Shown: one piece after another, positions 35,149-47,246 of the stretch
How positions within the stretch are numbered: the stretch's first letter is position 1
Layout: the number at the start of each line of letters is the position of its first letter
NCBI GenBank assembly: GCA_030549175.1
Contig: JAUKUA010000005.1
Span: 434,001 to 498,000 of the forward strand
Direction of reading: 5' to 3'
DNA length: 64,000 bases
Source of the DNA: Lasiosphaeris hirsuta
Lineage: Eukaryota; Ascomycota; Sordariomycetes; Sordariales; Lasiosphaeriaceae
Program-made: the position numbers and the translations under genes
Notes under the pieces: model-generated
Seen by the model: the letters and a program-made list of their open reading frames with translations, nothing else
What the model was told of the DNA's origin: nothing
Databases searched by the model: none

Positions 35149-35233
35149 AGCTTAGGGGGAGGGAGGGGGGGGAGCTGGGATCTGATATCGACAGCTTGGC
35201 CGTCCTCTAGCACGCTTGATCAAAGCCTGGCCC

Positions 35234-36105
35234 TCAAGACAGCCCAAGTGCCCCTGCGACCTTCCGAGCGGACGAATACTGGCACTTCCAGCACCCGAGA
35301 ACGATAGACCGAGGCAAGGCCAACATACCGCTGAGGTCTAGGTAGAGGCCAGCGGTAAATGAAGTGAGCACCGAATCCCGCGTGATGGCACGATAGAGAA
35401 GAGCCCCTTGAATCATTTCGTATAGCACTGTCCCGAACGCGTAAATGTCATCTCTTTCTGTTGGTTCCCACGGCCCCGGAGCATCAGGCGGCAAAAGGAG
35501 GGTGGGCCTGCGGTATGCTGGAGAGGGGCCGGTGAGGCACGGAGAACCGTCAAGTCGGGATCCAGCAAAGTCAGTGATAACCAGTCCCCAATCCAGCCCC
35601 ACAAGGACGTTATGGACGCCAAAGTCTCCGTGGATGACGGATCGGGAATGGATATATGATAGCCCGTCGAGAAGTTGAGCCGACCACCTACCACGAGTGA
35701 GGGGGTCAACGTTGTTGTAGGCAGGTGTGAATACAGAAGCCACTCACAGTGTAACTTGCCCTGGACGCTTGGCAATAGATTGCCCGGTCTCGCCCTCAAG
35801 GGTTCTCGAAGGGTCCCATTAGGAACAAGGCCGAATAGAAGACCTGGGGACGGCAAGTCGCCGATTTGTTGAACGGCAGCTTCCCCGTAGAATGCAGAAA
35901 TTCTAGGGTGACGCCCAAGCTTTTCGTAAACCCTTTTTTCGTTTTGATGATATGTAGCATCTTGTATCTTGATCACGAGGGCCGGCTGGCTCTTGATCCG
36001 ATAGACTATCGCTATACATCCTTTTTGTAGGAACTGCAGGGCGCTGCGCTTGATGGGCTCGGAGAGGTCATCGCTATTTGTGGCCTCTGCTGGTTCAGTG
36101 CCCAT
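35234..36105 (-). CDS. Small protein-kinase-like protein
   Basis: Two exons (36105-35756 and 35687-35234; 68-nt intron) give 267 aa, almost all of it one kinase fold. Visible subdomains are a weak Gly loop (LQKGCIAIVYRI), the Lys in ALVIKIQ, a catalytic loop HGDFGVHNVLV in place of HRD...N, DFAGS in place of DFG, the TERDDIYAFGTVLYEM helix, and a C-lobe Trp (GCWKCQYSSARKV). The catalytic Asp and the metal-binding Asn and Asp are kept, so activity is possible. The DFAGS form is frequent in small fungal kinases that expanded in filamentous ascomycetes. Splicing was chosen to join LPSVQGK directly to WSAQLLDGLSYIHS, restoring the expected helix. Substrate unknown. Confidence 0.85.
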
Positions 36106-37019
36106 GCTGAGCTTTTTTTGTCGTTATTTCCGCTGCCTCGAGAGAAAGCACGAGTGGGGAGGGTGGAGATACTCAGGTAGCGAAGCAGTCAGCAACTCAG
36201 TGCGGAGTGAATACCTAACGTAACCTTCTCGCACAAGTACACCCATCTACCTAACTTGCACCTCTCATAAAGGGATCCCCTCACGAAGTATCGACTGGCA
36301 GGGGGCCGGAGAGCTGCCGATTAGAGCTACAAGATGGTAATTTGAATGTGTCATGTGTCTAGGCTGGTGGTTTTTATTCGGCATCGGCACAAGTACCTGC
36401 TTATCTAGCGACTTGTCGCGAAGTACCTTGGTGTGCGCGGGGAAGAGGGGTGGGCGGGCAAGCAACGAGGTGGAGTGGATGGGGGCCGTGGATGGGCTGT
36501 CTTGGGTACCTAAGCTACCGGCCAGCGCCAACGAAGTGAAGATGCCTCGGTAGGTACCTGCGAAGGGCACACAATCAATGTCCCACAACATTGAAACCTG
36601 GGCCAAGACAGTAAGCATCGCTTGTTGATGGTGCTTTTATCAGAGTAGTGGGTACTGCAACTGGCCAAACAAAAACAAAAAAAAAAAAAAGAGGCGGTAG
36701 CTACTCCCAGAGGGAGGTACCTCCGGTAGTGCACGTACTACCTACCTCCGTACCCTATCCGCAGAGGCAAATCACTCGGAAGTGCTGTCACCTATATGCA
36801 CCGCTGGACTAAAGCGGCGACCGGATGTCGGCGGCGGGTGTTTACGCGATGTTTGTTCTTTGTATAATTGGAAGGGTGCGCTACCACCCCCCCCCCCCCC
36901 GGCTCACCCACTCCTTCACTTCTCTTTTCTCGCCCGAATCATAAACAATCCCGTGCTCAACTTGAGCCGAAATCTCTTTTCCAAAGCAGACTGGAAAGTC
37001 TGGATCCCCATCACCCTCA
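36106..37019. other. Spacer with divergent promoters
   Basis: Contains an A-run near 36675-36690, ACCTACCT-type words common in fungal promoters, and a C14 run at 36887-36900. The CT-rich leader just before ATG 37020 fits a promoter for the oxygenase gene. No gene seen. Confidence 0.4.
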
Positions 37020-38223
37020 ATGGAAACCCACCAAGCCGCCATCAAGTTCCTTGCCGATTCGCCTCTGTATGAGACCCAGAAGCCTTACCAGCTGTACCGC
37101 TCAGCCCAGGATGGCAGTGACGTGTCGAATCTGATCTTTCATGAGCAAAGAAATGTTCCCATCCGCAACACCCGGGGACACGAGAATCAGTTCAAGCTAA
37201 GCACACATGGCTTCCGGTGGCTCAAGATGCCGTCCCGAGTGCAGGCGGCACCGGGGACGGATCTCTACATTCAGGAGTACCTTGCTGAGTCTCTTGAGCT
37301 TGTCGCGAAGCTAATGAATCCGGACAAGATTATCGGATACGACTGTCGTGTATGCTTCTACCCCAACCACCTGTTTTCACCTACATATGTCTCAAGGTTG
37401 CGTTTCCAAGCCCTATCATTGACTCGCGATATGCGTGCCATTGCTAGACCCGGAAGAATGTACCTCAAAGCGAGATCCGTGGGGACAGAAAGAGCCGAAC
37501 CACTCCAGTTCCCGCAGCTCCAGAAGCCCATGTCGGTAAGATACCACCATGTTCCATCACCTGGCTTAGTCTCTCTTACTCTCGCTTTGCTGACCCGGCG
37601 GATAATCGTCAGACCAAACGGCGGCCGGGGCTTGGAGGCGGATTATGAGACACCTACGCAAGGAGGAAGCGGATACGATGGACTCAAGAGAGTGGAGAGT
37701 ACAAATTGTCAAGTAACATGATCAACCCACCCAGTCAATTCGCCTGCTCATTACCAGGTACCTTACCCGGTCACAGTCAATTTCTACTAACTTGCTCGAT
37801 AGCCTCTGGCGACCACTCTACCGCCCTGTCGTTGACTCTGCCCTCGCCCTTTGTGATTACCGCAGTCTCCCCCCCGGTGATCTCGTCGCCGCCGATCACG
37901 TCAACCCGGACTACCATGGCAAGATATACTATCTGAAGTACAACCCAAAGCAAGAATGGTACTGGCTGAGGGAGCAACGGCCAGATGAGGCAGTCCTCTT
38001 TATCAGTTTTGACTCGAATAGCCAAGAAGATGCAAAATGTACGTCACCCGGTTACTCACGGAGAGTCCGTAGGCATGACTTGCTAACGTTGGGACATCGG
38101 TACTCGTCCCCCCGTGTAATAGACTGTGCTCACGCGGCATTTCAGGACCCGACAACAGAGCCTCCGCGCGCGGTTCGTGAAAGTGTCGAGGTCCGAGCAA
38201 TTTTATTTCACCGGCTCATTTGA
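37020..38223 (+). CDS. CmcJ/NvfI-like 2-oxoglutarate-Fe(II) oxygenase (GA4-desaturase family)
   Basis: Family members hydroxylate or desaturate secondary metabolites. Five exons (37020-37349, 37448-37535, 37613-37712, 37803-38038, 38123-38223; introns 98, 77, 90 and 84 nt) join in frame to 284 aa. Family landmarks are LADSPLYETQKPYQLY at the start, RNTRGHENQFKLSTHGF, the iron-binding HxD in EAHVDQTAAGAWRRIM (formed by splicing), VNLWRPL, ALCDYRSL, YYLKYNPKQEWYWLREQ, the second His in YCAHAAFQD and the Arg-containing RESVEVRAILF at the C-terminus. The HxD...H triad is intact. No partner biosynthetic enzymes are nearby apart from the broken amidase. The 98-nt first intron is the least certain, but the frame allows little else. 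Confidence 0.9.
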
Positions 38224-39544
38224 GCCCATGACGCCCCGGTGTTAGCACATCCGATCCTCAAAATGCGGCTCTGATGATTGCTGTTGCTGCGTTAGGTGAA
38301 AGTGCATTATTAGAACGGTGATGGACTTGATCTATCTATGGCTGTTTTACTCAAGCTAGGCTGTTCTGCATGTCCCCTGTGGCTGCATCGCCTGCACGTT
38401 CGTCCTGATGCATCCGATATTACATATACCACCAGTCCCATGTTCTGTACGTGAATAATTGAGGCGTATAGCGAGTTGCCCGAGACACTCCCCGCACTGG
38501 GACCCCATAGCCTGGAGCAAGAGTCCCTCAGTGCCATGGGTCTACCGAATGCGTGACTAAGAATCACAGCTGAGCCGCTAGATTTTGTGTACCTAAGAAC
38601 CGAGGCTGATTTCACAAAGCTCCTTCTCAAGTCTGATGTCTCCCTCTACCTCTCCTTTCGAAAACGCAGGCTGCGGAACCGCCCGCAAGCTCACTCATGG
38701 CTGGTAGTCGGCCGATGTAGGCTTGGATGTTCTCTGAGAGATCTCATCACTGAGAGACACGGTTGAGTCGGGCTTGGTCTCGGCGTTGTTGTCCTTTTTT
38801 TTTTTTTTTTTTTTTTTTTTTGCAAATTAAGGATATCATCCGACGCGATGGGTGAAGATTCTAGGGCCCCTTACCATTTTTTGTGATCAGTGTGTGATTG
38901 AAACTAGGCGTTATGTGTTCTGAGGAAGGTTTGGTCTGCGGGATCTGGAGGGCAGCGCTGGCCGGATACTTCTGCCAGAGGAAGAGGGAGACCAGGAAAA
39001 CAGGCAGTCGGGTACGGAGGCTTCATATCTTTGTAGCAAACAGGTGGAGCCTGGCACTCTTTGCGGGGATGCCGTAGGTATTACACCTCCAATGATGGTA
39101 AGGGTGCGAATTACTCGGCGTCTCCTCCACCATCAACCCACGCCATGTAGGTTTTCTTCATCCCGCCAACCTGTGCTCGGCATGGGTCCAGCGCTACTCC
39201 GATCTCGAGGAAGGACTTGGGGGGTGTCAATCAAGATTGATTCGCCTGGTGCGCATACTGAGATAATTACGACTGTCACGCGCCTCCATACCGACCAGCC
39301 AACATCATGCGGTATCACTTCACATCACATAAATAGGATGCGGACGGCTTATCCCTTGGTCCGCGTACGTGACAGAGTGACCCTGATAGGTGACAGGGTC
39401 ACAACAAGAGAACCAATGCATGAAGTTTTGGGCGATGGTTGCGTTGGTTGCGGCATTTGCGCTGAGATAGCATTCTAATTGGCAACACGGCTGGGGGTCG
39501 GACATGCATGCATAATTGATGCTAGAACCAAGGAAGCCCGAGAT
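38224..39544. other. Non-coding stretch with a T27 run
   Basis: No gene recognised. A run of 27 T occupies 38795-38821; read on the minus strand it is a poly-A tract preceded by non-coding sequence, so it could be the tail of an old retroelement or just a microsatellite. Confidence 0.4.
38795..38821. repeat. Poly-T tract (27 T)
   Basis: Uninterrupted T27, the longest homopolymer I saw in the window. Origin unclear. Confidence 0.9.
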
Positions 39545-41518
39545 CTAGACCTTTGAGTCTCCGACGAGAGGACCTTGCGTCCGGTCGAGATGGGATAGAT
39601 CCGTCTGCGGTGGGTTAAATGGTACCAGCGTGTCCCGAACATTTGTCAGCTGCTCAAAGGCGAATGCGACGCGTAGCAAGATCCTCTCAGTATGGGCATC
39701 GCCGGTAAAAATAATACCAAATCTGCAGGGTTACGGCCGTTAGTGTCGCGCCCAGTGCGTGTGTTACAGAGGGGGGGGGGCGGGGGGGTTCACTCACGGG
39801 AGTCCGGGAGCAATGTCAATAAGTGTATCCGGCCCGTTTTTGGCCTGCTTGACGGCTGTGCCTTCCGGGTACTTCCCGAGAGGGACAACTACTGCTGGGA
39901 AGCCACCCCGCACCGCTAGGGAAACGGTGGGTCTGTACATGGCCGGGGCAACGATGAGGTCCAGACTATGTGCCTTCAAAGTGCCAGGGATGCCGCCGTC
40001 TCCAGAGAAATATGCGTTTCGTTTCAGAGCGGCTTGGAACTCAGCGCCTTGGACGTCGACAGAATAGGCCAGCTCAAAGAGGTCGATACCGCGCTCAGGA
40101 TATTGCTCTTGGGGATCTTGTTTGGTGAGCCGAATGATGTCGCCGAGATCCTTGAGGCTGCGAGGATTGGCTTTGAGGCTAGCAAGGTATTTTTTGATAT
40201 CGGTTTGGAAATAACCGGCAAGGACAAAGACTTGGTCCTCTTTAGATAGCCTGCTGAATTTTTCCAGGCAGGCATAGTCTGCATCGCGGACAATGGTTGC
40301 CCCAGAAGATTCCAGCAGGTGTAGAGCATTGTTGAACGCCTGAAGCGGAGCATCGCTTGTCTGAAGAAGGCTGGAAGAGGGGACACCGATCCGTAGCCCT
40401 GACAGATTGATCCCCGTGAGTGCCGAGACGTGCGAGGCATTTCCGCGGCTAGGGGTTTCTTCGGTAAGGATGTCAAGTAGGTAGGCTGCGTCGGTAACTG
40501 TACGAGCCATGGGGCCAGGAACATCTTGCTTGAGGGCCAGCGGAACCAGTCCGTCCGAAGAAACTAGCCCGGCTGTTGGCTTGATGCCGACTACCCCGTT
40601 TTTGCTCGCTGGTGAAATGATACTTCTGTCTGTCTGGTTGGTCACGTTAACGAGGGGTAAGTGAGTTGGCTCGAGTATACGGCGAGGACGGCGAAAAGAG
40701 AAGCAGGCCAAAACCAAGGAAAATGGCAACGGACTTCACCACTAATACAAGCAGCCGCAAGCCCCAGGGCGGTGGCAACAGCTGAACCGCTACTGCTCCC
40801 GCTAGCCTTCATATTGTGACAGCATGCGCCGAGTGATAGGCCACCGCGAGCAGTCCAGCCGCTGCCTACCTTCGTGGTGCGGAACATTCCCTATTCTGAC
40901 ATGTTGGTTCTGCCAAGTATCACGGCACCGGCTTCGCGAAGCTTACAGGCTACCCTCGCCTCCTGCGAAGGCCGGGCACCAAGGAGAACGGTTGAACCAG
41001 ACGTTGTCTCCATCTTGTCGAGCGTGAAAACAATGTCTTTGAGGAGGATAGGGATCCCGTGGAGTGGCCTGTGAAGATAGATGTGCTGTGGTTAGAGAGT
41101 GACGGCTGTTGGTATAAAGCCCAAGAAAGGTATGTGAACTTACCCGCGACGACCCTTGGTCCGCTGTTCTTCGTCAAGCGCCTGGGCGATGGTAATTGCG
41201 TCCGGGTTTGTTTCGATCACGGCATGGAAATAGCCGTTGACCTCGGCGATTCTCGCCAAGTAGGCGGCCGTAGGGGCGGCTGAAGACAACTGGCCATTGC
41301 TCAGCGCCCTGGAGAGGTCGGCGACGGTTGCGTTGAGGAGGCTGGGCATCTTGAGGAACATCTCGGGGTCTGATGCTGTGGGTCAAGAGATGGGCGCCGA
41401 ATGCAGAGGGGTACCAACCTGTCGACGTCGCGGTTTCCTTCGACCTCCACGAGATGAAAGCAAGTGCGACAAGTGCCAGGAAGCCCAAGGTTCGCCTTCT
41501 CGCGAGAAATCGCGGCAT
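39545..41518 (-). pseudogene. Amidase (amidase-signature family) with one internal stop
   Basis: Hydrolyses amides by a Ser-Ser-Lys triad (family knowledge). Five exons (41518-41419, 41375-41144, 41068-40735, 40633-39798, 39722-39545) join in frame to 560 codons. The N-terminus has a hydrophobic helix (LGFLALVALAFISW), suggesting membrane anchoring or secretion. Catalytic motifs are GPLHGIPILLKD (Lys), ASGSSSGSAVAT (Ser) and ETDRSIISPASK (second Ser). The only fault is TAG at 40891-40893 in NMSE*GMFRTT, where a Trp is expected (TGG to TAG). An intron skipping this codon would need to be about 33 nt and would delete conserved residues, so a nonsense mutation or base error is likelier. First intron is short (43 nt). 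Confidence 0.85.
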
Positions 41519-42161
41519 GAAGGCGAAAAGGATGTGCCATGGGTTGTATGCCCAAAGGTACGCGACGATCGGAACTTGGAGGCGGGTAGGGGCCGACAAA
41601 GTCTTGTCTGACTTCTGATACCCGCCACAGCCTAGGCCGGGATTCGGGCACCAGCGGCAAGTGGTGGCAGCAGGTTGGAGAAGGGGGGGGGGTCGGAAGC
41701 CGCCAGATTACAGCGCTTGAAGAAGAGAAAATGGGTGGGTGGAATGACAGCCAGCCTGCCCGTAGAAGCTGTGCATGTCGTGTAACAGCCAGGGCCACCT
41801 CACATCCTGCAATGCCAACCTAGAGAAGCCAGCTCATCCAATCATGGAAGGCACAGACCCGCTGCAGGTTTCCCCCCGGCAACCTCGGTGGCCCTGAAGC
41901 TGCCTCCAACGGTTCTGGATGACATTTCACAGACGCGCCGGGACTTGCCTCTCGCTGCGGCCATGCAAGCCAGACACCTGGCCCGACCACTTTCGTCACA
42001 GGTCGCATACCTCGGACACTTGCGGCGAACGCTTCAGGGCCGGCATCAGGGCAGGCACTTATCTACCTTTACTCAACATCCCTCTTGCTGATTCCCGATG
42101 GCAATTTGTATCTACCACCTCAAGTACCGTACCTACCATTACCACTCCTCCTCCTGCTCCC
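41519..42161. other. Spacer between divergent amidase and STAND genes
   Basis: No separate gene seen. The CT/AC-rich stretch just before 42162 fits a fungal leader. Confidence 0.4.
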
Positions 42162-45100
42162 ATGGCGGCCGGCACAGCCCTTGCAGATAAGTTTGTCACA
42201 TCCAAACCCCTCGTTCCAATCAGCGTTCTTGCCCTTCATCTTTCAACATAGTCCCATCTAATCGAAACATCACCCTTCAGTTTCCCAGCTGAATGGCGGG
42301 CATTGCTTGACAACGACGATGCCGACATCTCTTCGATCTGCTCTGGAGCACGCGACCGGGCGACTCTCCGAGCGCTGCTCGACGGTCATTCCGCTGATCT
42401 CGTTGGGCCAGTAGCCCAATTCAGCCGTACTATCGACTCAATAGCCAAGATTGTATCCAATACCAACCTACCGGAGCCCAGAGCCCAACAAGTCTGGGGT
42501 GCATTGGGCAGGACCTTGGAGGCAGGTTCCCAAACAGAACCGCTGGCGCTCCGCTGACATGTGCCCAAAACCCCCAGCTTTCCAAGACGAGGTCAAGTGG
42601 CGTTCTGTTAAAGGTCTTGGGGTGCTTTATCGAGCTTGAACCTGGCCTCCGCTCTCTCCTTGATGAAGTCGAAGCGCAGAGCCCCGACGCCTATGCCGCA
42701 CAAGTTCTCGTTGCGGAGGCGCTAGAAGAAGTGATCCTGCTTTTCTGCCATGTCATTCGTACATTGTGGCGCAACGGCAATGGTCTTACGCCCCTTGCTT
42801 TATTCCTCCCCCTCAAGCTTCTTCTATTTCACCCTGCTTCCAGCTCACCGTTTACCTCCATTTGCCTCCAGCCAGACTGACGTTTCCCACGCCGGTTTAG
42901 ATGTGAATGCACTTCAAAACTGGGACAGGGCTATTTGTGATCAAGTCGAGAAGGCCTGCCGAGGCGAGGCATTGACGCCAAGATATCTCGCTTCGAGAAG
43001 TTGCCGAGCCGGCATCAATGGGATATCCACGGAACCTCCCTTGGGATTCAGACCGAGGCAGTAAAGGAGATGGGCAGCAGCGTTGACACGGCGCCCCGGC
43101 TATACCACAAGATTTTCTTCCCGAAGAATGACCAATTCGTCGGGAAATCTGACGTGCTGAAGACGATGCACTCATCACTAGATCACAGCGGTCACGACAA
43201 GCACCACAGAGCGGCTGTTCTCTGGGGCACTGGCGGCATTGGCAAGACCCAGATTGCCACGGCATATGCTCACGACCGCAAAGAGGCCGGCGTGCCCTTG
43301 ATACTCTGGATCAACTCAGAGACACGACTCAACCTCTACCAGGACTTTACCGACATCGCTCTGGGCCTAGGCCTGGGAGGCGCCGTTGCTGGTAACCACG
43401 CTGCCAACTTGTTCCTCGTGCAAAAATGGCTCGAAAAGACAAGTATATGTATCTACTGTACCCCAGCTGTCCCTGTCTCGCGCGCTGCTGTGTTGCTCAG
43501 CCCTAACTCTCGTCGACTACGCATTAGCTACTAACTGGCTGCTAATATTCGACAACGTGGTCGATTACGGTCTCGTCAGTGAATCCTGGCCGCTTGGCGC
43601 AATGGGCTCGGCGCTACTCACAAGCCGACCCGAGATATGTGACCATCTACTGCGGTCTATTGAGGTCCCCAAGTTTGATAGCAACACAGGACGTGATCTG
43701 ATTCTTGCCACAGTTTCCCGGGACTGCTACGCAGCCACAGAGTAGGAGGCTGCTGAGAACCTCTCCCAAGAGCTTGGGGGACTAGCGCTTGGTTTGGTGG
43801 TGGCGGCGAAGCGAATCCGGCGGCAAGGGGTAACGGTACACGACTTCCTCCCAATGTACCGGGACAGCCCTTCAGCTGCCCACGCAGGCCTGGCCAGCTA
43901 CAGCATGAGGCCGCTCTACAAGCATAACCTTCGAAGCGCTTACCATTGTTCATTTGCCTCCTTGAGATCCGAGGAACGGAAGGTCTTTGGCATCCTGTCC
44001 ATGTCGGCTGCCGATTCAATACCCCTAGACATGTTTTTGTTCAAGGCTAGCGATCCGAACTGGCCCAAACAGCTTGGGTTCTGCTTGAGGCGTACACGGT
44101 ATGTCTTCATCTCTCGACTTGGGAATCTGGTGGTGCAGGACGCTGACACGGACCCCTCGAGGCTCGAAAACACACTGGAAGCTCTGCTCTCCTCGTCTTT
44201 GATAGCTAGGCGCGACCCCGAAACCAACACAGCATTCGTCCATCGAATAATACAACAGGAGTTCTGTGACTTTATTTGCGAGGAAGAACGAAAAGAGTCG
44301 TTCATGGTGCTAGCAAGACTGCTCAAGAACAACTTTCCAGAATTGATCAATGGTGTGTCATTGAGGAAGCACTGGCCGACCTGCCTCAAATATATCCACC
44401 ATGTCAAGGCACTCGCCAGACGGTTTGAAGACTACGAGTACGGTGACGACGATACGGAAGACTTTCAAGATTTTGCACAAGTTCTTGCTCCAGCGGGCTG
44501 GTAAGCCACTTCTTTTGCCTTAGATTCAGTGGACTCCTCTAAGCTTCATTTGGGATTCTTTTCACCCCTCCTAACTTCGTGCGGGTTCGGTCGGCTTGTG
44601 TTAGGTTTTTGCACGAATATAGCACGTCAATAGACTGCGAAGATCTCATGAAAATGGCATTTCGCGCCTGCCGAGACAAGACTTCAGTCCTCTATAGCGT
44701 GCTTCTCAACAACGCAGCCATTGTCAGGGAGAAGGGCGGCCAGAGTGACCAGGCCATCCGAGACTTCGAACAATGTGCAGAGATTCGGGAAAAACAGCTG
44801 AGCTCCGACCACGAAGAGCTGGCAAATGTTTACAATAACCTTTCGATGCCTCTGATGTCGAAGCGCAGATTCGACGAGTCTGAAGGGCTGTTGCGCCGCG
44901 CACCGAAGATTGATTCATCCAAAGATGAGACGTCCCAGTTGAAGATTCTCCACACGAGATACATGAACCTAGGCTGTCTCTACGCGCTCATGGGGCGATT
45001 TGATGAATCACGGGTAGAGACGGAGAAAGGGCGGCAGTACGTTCTGCGCCAGTTCGGTGACAATTCATACTATATTGCCACGTAAGCCATCCTATCCCCG

Positions 45101-45700
45101 TGAAACACTCCATTGACTCTGATGGTGCTGCCATCACTCGAATGTGGTGTCAAGACCGCTTGAACTTCTTCATTGCTAATACATACGGCACACAGGTGCG
45201 AGCGGTACACAGAGTATGTGGATTATAAGCAGGGCTTCATTGACCAGGCTCGACAAAAGTATACACGAGCATATTCCATCTTGAGCAATATTTACCTCGT
45301 CCACTCCACGATATCGTCAACTCTGTATATGCTCGGTTGCGTGGAAAATGAGGCAGGTAATATTGCCGCCTCAATGTAAGTAGAGAACCTAGAGTCAAGT
45401 TTCCGCCTAGTAATCTCGCCGGCCCTTCAATCCGCTAAACCAATGCTGACCCAAACCAGTGGATGGCTTGAAAAAACTGTTCACATGGCGAAACGGAATG
45501 TCCCAGGACGCAAAGATGAGGGTGAAGTAGCGAGAGCCTCCCGCAAATTGTCAGACGCCCTCAGGCTCGCCGGGCGAGTAGAGGAAGCTGATCGGATGCA
45601 TTGCGAAGCAGAGGATACTCGAACTCGCTTACAGGGGGCCGGAATGGAAGACACGGAGCAGAACTATGATCTTCTAGTTCCCGCACAATTCAGGACATAA
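42162..45700 (+). pseudogene. STAND-type NTPase (NB-ARC with TPR-like C-terminus), disrupted
   Basis: NLR-like fungal protein of the kind linked to non-self recognition (family inference). It starts MAAGTALADN, joined over intron 42191-42280 to FPAEWRALLDNDDAD, an alpha-helical N-terminal domain. NB-ARC follows: Walker A VLWGTGGIGKTQIATAYAH, Walker B NWLLIFDNVVDYG (after an intron ending near 43530), GSALLTSRPE, and LGGLALGLVVAAKR. After further introns the C-terminus carries TPR-like helices (LLNNAAIVREKGGQSDQAIRD, then VYNNLSMPLMSKRRFDESE) and ends at 45698-45700. Two lesions are seen: a one-base frameshift near 42971, where DAKISRFEKLPSRHQWD continues in another frame, and TAG at 43743-43745 before EAAENLSQELGG (CAG to TAG). 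The junction near 42500-42560 is unresolved. Confidence 0.8.
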
Positions 45701-47246
45701 CACTTGGTCTGTGTTTGCCCTGAACATAAGATGGCGAGCTCTAGAGAAGGTCGAGGGCATAGGTTCTTTTGATTACTAGTTTGGCTACATCCTACAGATA
45801 CATACATACTTTTGTACACAAACAGAATTGACAATGAGCGCCACTCTTTTACAAGGTGATCCTGGCGTGCGTCTGCTGCAGAGCCCCGGAGCCGCGTTTC
45901 TGGCCACCCTGGCTAAGCCTGCGATTTACCAAAAAGGAAAAGGAAAAAGAAAAAGGGGCAAAGGTAGGCATAAACACATAACTACCTCTCCCACTGTATA
46001 TCCTACCCTTAACCCGAAGCCCAAAGTACGGGTTTGTCTTCACAATTATGCTGCTGTCGAGGAGGCCGACTTCTGATTCCTCCAAATGTCAGCACGTGAC
46101 CCCTTTCCGGTTAATTATAATACCCACTTATCTCTAGGTAGTCCACGCTTATGTACAATCTGTCTTGGACTGTCATGTGGGAGAGTCGGCAATAGCAAGG
46201 GCGAGGTAGATATCAAGCCATATCGAGGATGTTCCAGGCAGCGAAATTGAGAGGACAGTAGGATATAGTAAGTATCTGACTATGTTATGCTCAACCAGGA
46301 TATCACACATCCCCAAGAGGGCAGTCATGTTTAGATCAGCGGTTAACACAAGACAATCAAGCAAGCCTGGCGCTCGGCTTAACCTGAATTTGGCCGCAAA
46401 AAGGCGATTCGGCAAGCCCAAAGGCCGAGGTAGCTTAGCTTAAATCAGCCCAGCCTAGTAGTACCAACCCCGGAAGAATATAGTTTTCCCGCCGGGCCCC
46501 CGATGCCCGGTGAAGATGGTGAAAGTCGGGGGTCTTCCGGTCCTAGAAAATAACAGCAAGCTAGCTCTGAAAAGCATAATTGTGGGGTAAAATACATTTC
46601 CTTGCCCCAGCCAAGCCTGGCCAAATCTAGCCGGTCTTAGATTTGGCTTGGCTTGGGGGACCTTTTACGCGGCTTGGCTGGAGGCTTGGCTTGGCTTGGC
46701 TTGGATGTCTTGACTTGGGTTGGCTTGGCTTGTGTCAACCAGCGCCCAAGATAGCGGAGACGGATCGAGAACCCCCGCATAGTGCAAGGAAGAAGAAAGA
46801 TGATGACGAGTTTGATAACTTGTATATTGATGCCCAGAAAATTACAGCACACGACCCATTCTCGGCGTCGGCAGCCATTTTAACAGAGAACAGTTCATGC
46901 TAGATTAGGGTGGGAATGCGATGCCGGGCTTTTGCTAAACCTGTCGACCTATGGAGACCTACATAGGACAGGCGATAGGGGCAAGAGGGAAACTCGCTTC
47001 TACCGGTACCAGGGTTATAAAGTACAGATACTCTGATCACCCTTATATATATATCAAGTTATTATAAGGCGGGGAATAGCCTGAAATTGGACAAGAGAGG
47101 TTGCTGCTCAAGTCCTCCCGTTTCTTATATACCTACCTACCTACCTTGGGGGAACAGACAGCCAAAGAGTTCCGTACGATGTGAGCCACTCAACCCTCGA
47201 TCGTCTAGGAACACAGTACACTGGGAAGCAAAGGCCGCCTCGAAAA
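45701..47246. other. Non-coding stretch with TTGGC repeats
   Basis: No gene recognised. A TTGGC-rich repeat lies at about 46643-46733. ACCTACCT words and an AT-rich stretch (47040-47065) precede the dehydrogenase gene. Confidence 0.4.
46643..46733. repeat. Imperfect (TTGGC)n pentanucleotide repeat
   Basis: The pentamer TTGGC/CTTGG recurs about a dozen times in 90 bp, with interruptions. Similar words flank it on the left (CCAAGCCTGGCCAAATC), giving weak inverted symmetry. Confidence 0.65.

Noticed and set aside
20089..41518. Secondary-metabolite gene cluster (reductase, epimerase, CmcJ-like oxygenase, amidase)
   Set aside because: No PKS, NRPS, terpene or DMATS backbone, unrelated genes lie between, and two of the four enzymes are broken.
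42722..42736. 15-bp match to the outer end of the Fot1/Pogo element
   Set aside because: Lies in conserved coding sequence of the STAND gene (reading LEEVI), with no extension of similarity; chance match.
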